Source of the DNA: Emydura subglobosa
Lineage: Eukaryota > Chordata > Testudines > Chelidae
Assembly: GCA_007922225.1 (NCBI GenBank)
Contig: ML679989.1
Location: 17,877,570 to 17,941,569 of the forward strand
Direction of reading: 5' to 3'
Length of the DNA: 64,000 nucleotides
Shown here: positions 17,640 to 28,100 of the stretch, piece by piece
Position numbering within the stretch: the stretch's first letter is position 1
Layout: each line of letters begins with the position of its first letter
Notes under the pieces: model-generated
Seen by the model: only the letters and a program-made list of their open reading frames with translations
The model's database searches: none
Told to the model about the DNA's origin: nothing
Position numbers and translations under genes: made by a program

Positions 17640-18110
17640 AGATGGGCAATATTTCTCTGCTGAAACGTTTTTCCCGCAAAAAAAGTGGATTAGGTAACAC
17701 CAAAACATCTTGCAAATTTGTGTCCGTTTTGCTGAACTGTTTTGGTCAAACAGACTCACCCTCTCACATGCATCCCAAAAAAAAAAAAATTAAAAAAAAC
17801 CCACTAATATATTTCATTGCAACGTTTTCAGAATGAAACATTTCAGTTTTTGGTTGAAAAATGACTTTTCATTTCAAAACTTCCTTTGATTTTATTATTT
17901 TTTTAAATGAAAACCCTTGAAAGGTAGTCACAATCAAAACAAATCATTTTGATTTTGTCAAAACAAAATGTTCCGGTTGACTCAAAACAATTTTTTTTTT
18001 TTGATTTGTCAAAAATTTTAAAATAATTCATTTTCAGTTCAACTCCAAACAAAAGTTCTTTCAGAATGATCAATGAAACAAAAAAAATCCATTCTTCACC
18101 CAGGTGAAAC
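17640..18110. repeat. AT-rich 'tttcaaaa/ttttgaaa' repeat, copy 1
   Basis: Dense in TTTTGAAA/TTTCAGTT/AAACATTTC words on both strands ('gaatgaaacatttcagtttt', 'gtcaaaacaaaatgttccgg'). Two similar blocks lie at 57520-57880 and 63280-63720. The words are self-complementary, so the RNA or single strand could fold. Confidence 0.5.
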
Positions 18111-18904
18111 TTTACAATTCCCGGTAGGTTGGTTGGTTTAACTACAGGATACTATTACATTTGAGATGTGTTTACAAATTTAACTCCAGCTTAATAAAGG
18201 TTTTTGTTTGTTTGTTTCTCTGGACATTTTCTACATAAGCCTTAAATGTTTTGTGGACCATGAATATGGAAAATGTAACAACAGTGTGGGCGTTATGCAA
18301 ACTCCATCCATACATGTTTGGCAGATTTTCTATGATGGTAAAAATATCACAGTCCAGTAACAGGCTACAGTTCATAAGTAGGAAAATCACTAACTTACCC
18401 CATTAAGATCATATTGTGACTGGCTAGCACCAAATGTGCACAGGTCATATCAGATGGTCTCTCTCTCCGGTCTGAGTACCGGGTTACAGTCACACCCGAG
18501 GCAGCCTATCGAGCTGACGAATCCTTTGAAAAAGCAGGGAAATATCCTCAACTTGGAGAGATCATGTGGTATTTGGGGGAATGTAAGAAGAAAAGAAATG
18601 TAAGAAGAAAAGATGTGTTATTCAAGCCAGAACACTTTATATGGGATAAAGGAGAACAAGGCACTGATCAAAGTGAGGCGAACCCTGACACTGTAGATTC
18701 TGGGTGCTAATAGAAAGCAAACTTCAACATTTTCTCATGTTTTAGCCTTATCTGCCAAAACCAATTTAATTCAGGGAGAAGAGGAAATAACAGTTTTTAT
18801 GAAAGCTAGTCAACAGCAAGGTCATTGTGACTAACCTAAGGCGGTAAGAGTCCAAGAGATAATAAACAACGAAAACAAAGTTGTATGCAGTGTTGTAGCC
18901 GCGC

Positions 18905-19065
18905 AGGTTCCAGGATCTTAGAGAGACAAGGTAGATGAGGTAATATATCTTATTGGACCAACCTTAGGACTTGAGGAAGAGCTCTGTGTAGATCAAAAGC
19001 TTCTCTCTCTCACCAACAGAAGTTGGTCCAATAAAAGATATTCACTCACCCGCCTTACCTTAACG
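18905..19065. repeat. fold-back element with ~38-bp inverted arms
   Basis: The left arm 'gacaaggtagatgaggtaat' and the following atatcttattggaccaac are mirrored by the right arm 'gttggtccaataaaagatat' and the following tcactcacccgccttacc. The loop is about 60 bases. It resembles a palindromic derivative of the repeat at 9285. Confidence 0.65.
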
Positions 19066-19079
19066 ATAGCGGAGAACAG

Positions 19080-19330
19080 GAGGAGTACAATGTCAGGCAA
19101 ACAGGTGATATGTCCAGGGGAATCCCCATGAGAAATAAGCATTTCACACGTTACCAGGGTATCCACCGAGGGAGCCCACTGCTAGGCATGCACCAAGCCA
19201 ACAGAAGGTTATCTGCACTTTACACACTTTCCCTCATGGCCCTCCACTTGGTACTGGAATGGAGGTTGTCTCCAGTGCTAGATGGACCACTGGTCTGACC
19301 CAGGATGGCCATTCTCATGTTCACTGTGTC
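19080..19330 (-). mobile_element. CR1-related fragment
   Basis: The minus strand reads 'ggccatcctgggtcagacca' and 'gtggtccatctagcactgga', a form of the block seen at 4655-4700. Left boundary approximate. Confidence 0.5.
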
Positions 19331-20334
19331 CTGGCTAGATGTGGTGTTTGTTCTCCTTTTCCATCCCCTGCCCAGTATCACTGACTATGCCATTCGCAGA
19401 CCCATGCAAGGAATCCTTCAGGCCATTTTCATCTGCTGGTCAAGTGTGATCTAACCAGCTCCTGCTAAATCTGTTTATCACAATCTGGGGTGTCTCAGAT
19501 ATAATTTCCCATGGCAGAAGCTGTTCTCTCTCGGGATCCAGGCAAAGCAAATGGGATACAGGAGAGATGGATTACCTGCAAGGGGAAGGCTGATTCCGAA
19601 CGCATGTCAAAGGAAGCGAGGGTGAACTATGCACCATCTGTTAACCGGTCAAACCGACAGGGGAGGACGGTCTGACCAGGGGAGAAAAGTCCATTCTTTC
19701 TCACTCCGCTCTCACAGATGGTGCCGCTGTGGAAAGAGATGTTTGCATCCTCTGTCTCCATGCCTGAACCTGTGGAAGTGAGTGGCTATGAAGATCCCTC
19801 TGAGGAAGGGATCTAGCTCCTGGGACACTAGCCTTGGTGAGATGTTGGTTTTGCTGGGCTAGAGAGCAGTTTTCCTAGACACACAAAGCACCTGTAACAA
19901 AGGGGAAAGGGAAAATCTCTTTCAAAGAAGCCCAACCCTACCAGAACAGGCCTGGGAAAAGGCCACTGAGGTAGGGAAACAGAGCAAGTACAGGGAATAT
20001 AGGATACAGCTCTGGGGCTTGATCATGACATCCGTCTTCCTGGAAAGCTAGGAGGTGGATCCGGACTCAGTAAACATTCTGTGGCTCTCCTCATGCCTGA
20101 CTTCATTGCCACAGTGTGGGGGAAACTGGGATCTAGCGGCTGGCAGTTAAGGTAGCTCTGCCTAGCCATAACAGAAGACCCCTCTCTCGTGGGGCAAGTT
20201 GTCTTAGCAGGGTCCCTCCACACTCTGAGCTCTACAAGGAATTTAGCAGTGGATCATGCCACAAGATATAAAATGTTGCATTTTCTTAGCTCCCTCCACC
20301 TTGTGAGCTCAGATTTCATTCCTGTAATTGATTA

Positions 20335-20515
20335 TTTGTCTTACAGAGGTACCTAGAGATCCCAACTGTGCTGGATGCTGCACAGACGTATAGTAAGAGA
20401 CAGCCCCCACCCCAGAACTTATAGTCTCTGTCTGCTAGAGAGGAAACAAGACAGCTCTCCTGAGTCCCAGAGCAGTGCTCTGACCACTAGACCTTGACAC
20501 TGACAAATTAACCTG
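20335..20515 (-). mobile_element. SINE fragment
   Basis: It contains 'gtgctggatgctgcacagac', 'acagcccccaccccagaact' and then 'agcagtgctctgaccactag', which on the minus strand resembles the tRNA-like head of the SINE at 56460. Probably two joined repeat pieces. Confidence 0.5.
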
Positions 20516-21235
20516 CAGAACCCCATCTGAGGCATGCATTTTTCAAATGTAGACTCAGGTTAGAACACGACAACTTGAGGAAGGCCTACACAGGCCAAAC
20601 TCAGTCTCCATAGCTCCACAGGGGAGGCCTGGTACCAGTACTGAACTGATTTGCTCGAGTCAAAGACTCAGGGGGGGTTTCAACACTCTGTGCAAAACTG
20701 GAAACACCTGAGATTTCACGTTTCTGCCACTCTAGTGAAACCACTTTACACCTTGAACCTGGTCTGTAAATAAACAGGTTATATGATACTGAGCCAACAG
20801 CAGGATCACTGTTAGCAAATTCAGATGGCAAGACACAAACATATTAGAAAGAATCAGATGATGCCTCCAGTGACCTGGCCTATATGAACTAAACATGGAC
20901 AATGAGGTAGTTTATCAGCCTGGGTGAGCTAATTGGGGAGAGGGAGGGGCAACTGAGGGGAGGCCAAGCTCTCAAAACATGATGTAAAACGGTAGTTTTT
21001 AACCCATTAGAGATGCAATGTTTGTGGGAGTCACACATAGGCGCACACCCTCCAGTGTGCATTCCTTGCCACTCAGACTGACAGCACTACCAAAACAAAA
21101 CAATCCACAGCACATAGTCTCGCCTGGGGAAGGGGTAAAAGAGAACCAACCACACGTGAGAGATGTCAGTCATGGAATGCACTTCTGGAAGGTGCTGAGA
21201 CACTATAGTGAAGAACATGGTGTAAGAACCTGCAA

Positions 21236-21273
21236 AGAACAGAACAGAATAGAATAGAATACAATAGAATAGG
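21236..21273. repeat. (AGAAT)n microsatellite
   Basis: About seven imperfect tandem copies of a five-base unit (agaac/agaat). Similar scattered AGAAT units appear near 22590-22700. Confidence 0.75.
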
Positions 21274-22028
21274 CTTCTGACGCCATACACTATGCATCAC
21301 TGACGACTACATGGAACCAACCTCATCTGCTCTAGGGGCATTATTATGGAACAATTTAACAACAAACAAGTAAGTTACAGCTGAGACCAATTAAAAGAGT
21401 ACAACAATATCATACCTCACTGCGTAAAGCACTAGGAAGCAAATAAAAACTAGGATTATAAACAGATGTGTTCAACCCTGTGATATCTTTCTCAGGATCT
21501 AATGATCTAACAGCCACCCCAGTCTTGGAGCAGGTGTAAACCATAATCTCAGAGGTTTTGCAATGCTTGGGCTGTCAAGAGAAATAATTGCATATCCTTC
21601 TTCTCTAAATTGATCTTCCACTTTTACATCTCTGGAATGAAGCTCTAACTAGAAAATAATCTCAACTCATTGGTATAAAGGAGTTAAGTGAAGAATTGCT
21701 GACACCAACACTTAAAGGAAAACAAGTAAAATTAATGGGACGCAGACCCACTGGCACCAAAGTATATGTTAAGAGTCAGACAGTAGATGCAATGTGACAG
21801 GAAACTTTCTGATCAGATTCATGACGGGAAACTTTCCGAACAACATGTCAAGGGAAACAATTTTACAGCTGGAATGTGGAAATTAGTATGGGAGGGAGAT
21901 AAGAGTTCAAAGGTGAAGTTTACTATTGTCGTTTCATGCCATATGAAAAGCTCCCCGGGCTGAGATGCTAACACAGCATGAAGATAAGAAAAGGAGTGGA
22001 GCTGCCCTTGCAGAGACCAGCACCAGCC

Positions 22029-22110
22029 ATGGGGAGAGCTGCCCAGCAAACCCTCATCGCTTTACTCTGTCTAGCAGCAGCAGTTTGTGAGGTTCAAGAC
22101 ACCTGCCCAG
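22029..22110 (+). CDS. ficolin exon 1: signal peptide
   Basis: ATG in a strong Kozak context (cagccATGG). Encodes [20 protein letters not shown] then EVQDTCP. A leucine/alanine-rich core makes a standard signal peptide, and cleavage is likely just before or after EVQ. DTCP matches the mature N-terminus of known ficolins. Donor CCCAG|gtgagt. Confidence 0.9.
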
Positions 22111-25100
22111 GTGAGTAAGAGACAAACCTTTTCGCTTTTTGTAACACAGATCTGACTCGTCCCCACTTTGCAAATGCAGAATTTAGAATGCACAGAATTG
22201 CTCATCAGTCAGAATATGATGTTTACCATTAGCCCTTCTAATTTTCTTCTTTACTTAAATCACTTTTAATCAAGAAACAAAACAGCTCACATAGGCACTG
22301 TATAACTAATGCCTTTCCATTGCCAGGAGGCTGTTCCATGGCAAAATATGAGACAGAGCAAAGGGGCTGTGAAAACCCCAGCTAGCTACTAAATGAAATT
22401 GGAGAAGAATGGCATTCACGAGATGAAATGCTTTTTATTATATCATCCCTGATTTTTCTCTTTCACAGCCCTTGAACAGTAACATTCTCCAGTTAAAGAA
22501 TAATCATGATAAAATTAAAATCTTGCTGTGCCCCATTCCCCAGTGATTCTGTCCATTGAGCTCAGCTACTATAGAGATGGACCTAATAAAAGGAATAGAA
22601 TAGGAGGGGCATGATATAAAGTGGAATAGAACAGATCTAATCTGAGGAATAGAACAGAATCAATCTGACATGAGAAGTAAGTTAGAATAGAATAGATCCC
22701 GCTACCCAGAGCTACTTTCTGTTTGCTCCTGGGGAGATGTTATTCAGATCTTTGGAACTGATGTGAAAGTCAGAAAGTCTCTGAAGTTTATGGAAATTCA
22801 CACATGCACAATACTACGGCATTTCTCAAATGTTCCCTTAGTAAGGCTTAAGAGATGCTCAGAAACACTTTTCCTCCCAGCCTCCTGACCCTTGGTTACT
22901 ACCTTTCTCGCAGCAGTACATGGTTGTAGGAAAAGGTACCTGGGATAGTATTAATAAGACAAGGTGAAAACAATGGCTGTGGCTTTGTGTTTAACACAGT
23001 GGGTGAGGCTGCCTGGTTACATCCTTTGTAGCTTTCTGGATTTCCCCTCCCCAGATCTAGAGGCACAATCCTGTTCCCAGTGAAGTCAATGACAAAGCTA
23101 CCACTGATTTCACATTTACAAGCATTCAGTTTCCTCATGTTGCTTGCAGTCCCCTCTGCTTTAACCTAGCCAGATCACGTGGCAGTTCGACCAGTTTTCA
23201 CCAAGAAAAGAAAAGACATGATATACCTTGACTTTAGCAAAGCTTTTTGATACAGTTTCCCACAGTATTCTTAACAGCAAGTTAAAGACGTATGGGTTGG
23301 ATGAATGAACTATAGGGTGTATAGAAAGCTGGCTAGATCATTGGGCTCAATGGGTAGTGATCAATGGCTTGATATCTAGTTGGAAGCTGGTCACAAGCAG
23401 AGTGCCCCAGGGGTCGGTGCTGGGGCTGGTTTTTTCAACATCTTCATTTATGATCTGGAGGATGAGGTGGATTGCACCCTCAGCAAGTTTGCAGATGACA
23501 CTAAGCTGCGGGGAATGGTATATATGCTGGAGGGCAGGGATAGGACACAAAGGATAAATTAGAGGATTGGGCCAAAAGAAATCTGATGAGCTTCAACAAG
23601 GAGAAGTGCAGAGTCCTGCATTTAGGACGGAAGAATCCCATGCACAGCTACAGACTGGGGACTGACTGGGTAGGCAGCAGTTCTGCAGAAAGGGCCTGGT
23701 GGTTACAGTGGACAAGAAACTGGATATGAATCAGCAGTGTGCCCTTATTACCAAGAAGGCTAATGGCATATTGGGCTGCATTAGTAGGAGCATTGCCAGC
23801 AGATCGCGGGAAGTGATTATTCCCCTCTGTTCGGCATTGGTGAGGCCGCATCTGGAGTACTGTGTCCAGTTTTGGGCCCCCCACTATAAAAAGGATGTGG
23901 ACAAATTGGAAAGAGTCCAGTGGAGAGCAGAGAAAATGATTAGGGGGCTGGAGCACGACTTATGAGGAGAGGCTGAAGGAACTAGGCTTGTTTAGTCTGC
24001 AGAAGAGAAGAATGAGGGGGGATTTGATAGCAGCCTTTAACTACCTGAAAGGGGGAATCCAGGGAGGATGGAGCTAGGCTGTTCTCAGTGGTAGTAGGTG
24101 ACAGAAGTAGGAGCAATCGTTTCAAGTTGCAGTGGGGGAGGTCTAGGTTGGTTCTTAGATAAAACTTTTTCCCTAAGAGGGTGGTGAAGCACTGGAATGG
24201 GTTACCTAGAGAGGTGGTGGAATCTCCATCCTTAGAGGTTTTTAAGCTGTGGCTTGACAAAGCCCTGGCTGGGATGATTTAGTTGGAGTTGGTTCTGCTT
24301 TGAGCAGGGGGTTGGACTAGATGACCTTCTGAGGTCCCTTCCAACCCTAATCTTCTATGGTTCTATAAAAAGAAAGCTTATGTAGGTTCTGCAGAATGGT
24401 TCAATCCTATGGACTTCTCACATTTATTTCTCCAGAGGTGAAAATAGTGGGTCTCAGCAGTTCAGAGAGGGTCGCCGTTCTCCAAAGATGCCCTGGGATT
24501 CCTGGAGCCATGGGGCCCAAAGGTGACCCTGGACCAGCAGGAACAAAAGGTATGTGCCCAGGTGCTGAGGGAGAATCTGCATTGGATGGCAGAAAAATGA
24601 ATTACTGGTGTTATAATTGTTCAGCTTTTCGAGATCCTTATGAGTCCCCAACAGGAGGAAAAGGTGCCTGAAACAGGCTGGTCACTATACAGATCTCTAA
24701 CTCCAACCTGAGGGCCCAGAGGTATCTCTGTAACAAGCTTGCTCTAAAACACTGTCAGTGTCTTTTTTCTCTGCCCGGAACAATGGTAGTCTGAGGTGTG
24801 CTGTGGAAGGGAAGCCAGCTGTGTATCTTTGGTGGGCACCATCTTGGCCAGCATACCAAGGACCTCCAGAGTTAAGAGTGTGAGCTGCTTATAGCAGGAG
24901 CTAAAGAGCCAAGCATCTCTATCTGCTGCTGTAACAGATTCACATCCTCCCTCACCAGTGGTTACAGATCTAGCTACAGATCTAGCTGTGATCTATGGGA
25001 TCACATATGCCAATAAACTCTTTGATCATACAGAGAGATTTGTTAGAACTAAGAGCTAGCTGCTATCTGAGTTGCACCCATGACAAGGACTTCGTGGAAG

Positions 25101-28100
25101 CAGCTGTCTGATACCTTCTTTGGGCTGGATACACCAACTAGCCACTGCTGTGATGTGAAAATCCAACAGTGAAGGATCATCTCCCTGGGCTCAAAGTTGC
25201 AGCCTCATCAATCAGATCAGAAATGGCAGCTGTGTTTTCAGTTCACTTCTACTTGGTATGTTTGAACTATTCAGGGCTTGCGTTGTCAAAATATTTTCTT
25301 GCGTTTGTAGGAGAACGGGGAGCTCCAGGGATCCCTGGGAAGATGGGACCAGCGGGGCAGAAAGGTAAAGTCAGGAAGAGCAAGTCACTGATTACATCAT
25401 AGTAACAGCTTCTGAACATGCTTATCTTCAGGTTACATTTGTGCAAACTTGAACCTCAGGAGAACCTTCGTTCTGAACCCCTCCACTGAAATTGTTGCAC
25501 CTCAGATGAATCTTTTCACTGTGTAATCAAGAGGATAAAGGAGTGAAAGGTGATTGATTGATCCTCTCCAATAATTCTGTACTTTAATGACATACAGGGG
25601 GGCAGCTACAGTGCAGTCAGGGGCATGATTCGTAGTTCACGTAGCTGTGCCCACATTAGCTTTCATCTAGCTAGCTTGCTCACCGCAGAAGTGAACACGT
25701 GGTAGCATGGGACTCAGCGCAAGCTATAAATGGGGGTATGTAGCCAGAGCGGTCAGGCCGTCTTGTGCAGCCTGGGCTGAATCTTGCACCACCGCACTGT
25801 CACTGTCACGTCTATTTTCAGTGAGCTAGCTAGGTGAAAGCTAGCATGAGTACGTCTACAGGAGCTGCAAATCACCTCTCCGGCTGCAGTGTAGACATAT
25901 CCAGAGTGACAGGCATGTGAGGCACAGTAGTTCTGGAAAGCCTGCTGTTTCACGCATCCACTTACAAATATTTCCTAGCACTTCCAGGAATTCCTGCTCA
26001 GCTAGCACAATCCTGTGCACGACGGGGACTGTGACTCAGCCTTGTTGCAAATACCATTTTTACCCTCTTTGTTCTCTGCAGCCACCCACTGCTTTGGTTC
26101 AGGTAGACTCCCTCGTTCCTGTCCACCTATAGAACTTGCTCTGGGTTTTGAAGGAACAGCAGGTCAAATTTTCAAAAGCACCTAAGGAGTAAGGCTGGTC
26201 GGAATATTCTCAACACAATGAAGTTTTAGTATTGGGTCAGGGCTCCCTGGAGAGCAAGACTCTCATAGGCTGGTGACCAGGGCACTGGCCTGTGATAGGA
26301 AGAGCCAGGAGCAAGTTCCTCCTCTGGCTGATTCAGAGCAGAGTTTTTCCATCATCCTGACTCAGGAAGAGCAGAGACTTGAACTCCCTTCTCCCACATC
26401 CCGGTGTCTTAAGTCCCAGGCCGTAAAGTGTGAGAGTTTCTTGTCAGAAGTAAACCAGCCAGCCCTAAATCCAAAGAGCCTTCTTAAATAGAAGAGCGTG
26501 GGTTTGGATTGGAACATGGACAGCTCATCACCATCTCATTTTTGCAAAAACCTTCAAAAGGTTTTGTTTTCAGCCCGACGCGGAACACGAACAAAATGCA
26601 AAGCCTCGGAAGTTGCTGCGAAATGGAATTGCTGTGCTCTGGACAGCTCTGCATTTTAATGGGACTTAGGCTTGTAAGTTATTTATGTGCTTCTGAAAAT
26701 GTTACCTGTTGCGTCTGGCTGCTTGAAGTCTCTGGACGGTCAGCCATGAGCGATTCTGCGCCAATCTATGTTAGTCTTCTTTTCCCAAGTGAATTAATTA
26801 GTAGAATTTAAGATTGATTTAATTTTATTTAGTTTAAGATTAATTTAAGAATAAACCCCCAATATTAATTTTCAAAAGTATTTGACTCTATGTACTTCCC
26901 AGGCTTCTAAATGTAATGTCCTTCTTCTGCTCTCCTGTTCTGTATTGTACCATCTATGCCAAATTCATGCAGCTCTGCAGATGTTGTAAGGCTATTAGTG
27001 TATTTTCCTGCAACAAGACAGGCTGAGGAGTTCTGAGGTGAAGAATTGCATTGAATAGGGTGTGATCCCCAACTAATGCAAGGATTTGAAACTGTGCTCC
27101 ATTTTAGGAGAGAAAGGAGACCCCGGACAACAAGAAACAACAGGTAAGAACCTCTGCACTCTCTATATGGCAAAAGGATGATTTAACTGACAGATTTAAC
27201 CGCTGTGTTAGCCAGGTGATAAATTCCATTTATCAGGCACCTCTGAGATGCAGTCTTTTTCTGATCCATCTCCGTCAGGAGGGTGGTTAACCACTCAAAT
27301 AGCCGCCATTTCATAACAAAACAGCCTATTACAAAAACATTTCCTTCTCCCCCTTCAGTGTAGGCATTACTGCTCCCACGTTGCCTCCCCTGCCCCTGGT
27401 ATTACAGTGGCCCAGAGCTCAGAATGAGTAAAAATATTATTTAAGGTGGCCAGAGCAGTTCCTGTGAAAAACTGCCTCCTGGACCCTCCTCCAGACTTTA
27501 TGGAAATGCCAGCTCCCCACACACACTGACGGGTGACAGGGTACATGGTGCAGAGCCATGGCCCTCACCCCACTCTTTCCCGTGCCCTTTGTGGATGCTG
27601 TTGGCACTCGGGGGGCAGGGACTGGGTTTAGGAGTAGGGCATGAAGGTCCCGGTGCCTTCCACTGCACTTACGCACCTGCCAGGGCCAGGCCCGGCCTCT
27701 CCCTAGAGAAAAGAGATGAAACAACGCAACTGTCTAAAAATGCACACACTCACTGTCACATCTGCTGAGTTAACCCCCTGGTGAGTGTGTGTCACAGGTC
27801 CCCCTCTGCGCCCAATCCACAGAGGCTAGGAGTCTGGTGTAGCACGAGCAGGGGGGCCTGGGCCATTTAGTTCAAAGCGTAGCAGCACATGCTTTTAGCT
27901 CTGAAGGCCCCAGTATATCAACCAAGAGCCACAGACTCTCTTCACCCACCCCTTGCACGATCAGATCCAAATTCAATCAATGCATGTTTAATTTTCCATT
28001 CAATCTAGGACCCAGAAACTGCAAGGAGCTGCTAACCCAAGGGAGAACGCTGAGTGGCTGGTACGTCATCTACCTAGGAGATGCTGCTCATTCCATCACC

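Larger units (their letters stand above)
15615..22028. other. intergenic region before ficolin gene
   Basis: No gene is supported. It contains a CR1 tail, an AT-rich repeat, a fold-back element, a CR1-related fragment, a SINE fragment and an AGAAT-type microsatellite, listed separately. No TATA box is obvious just upstream of the ficolin start. Confidence 0.6.
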
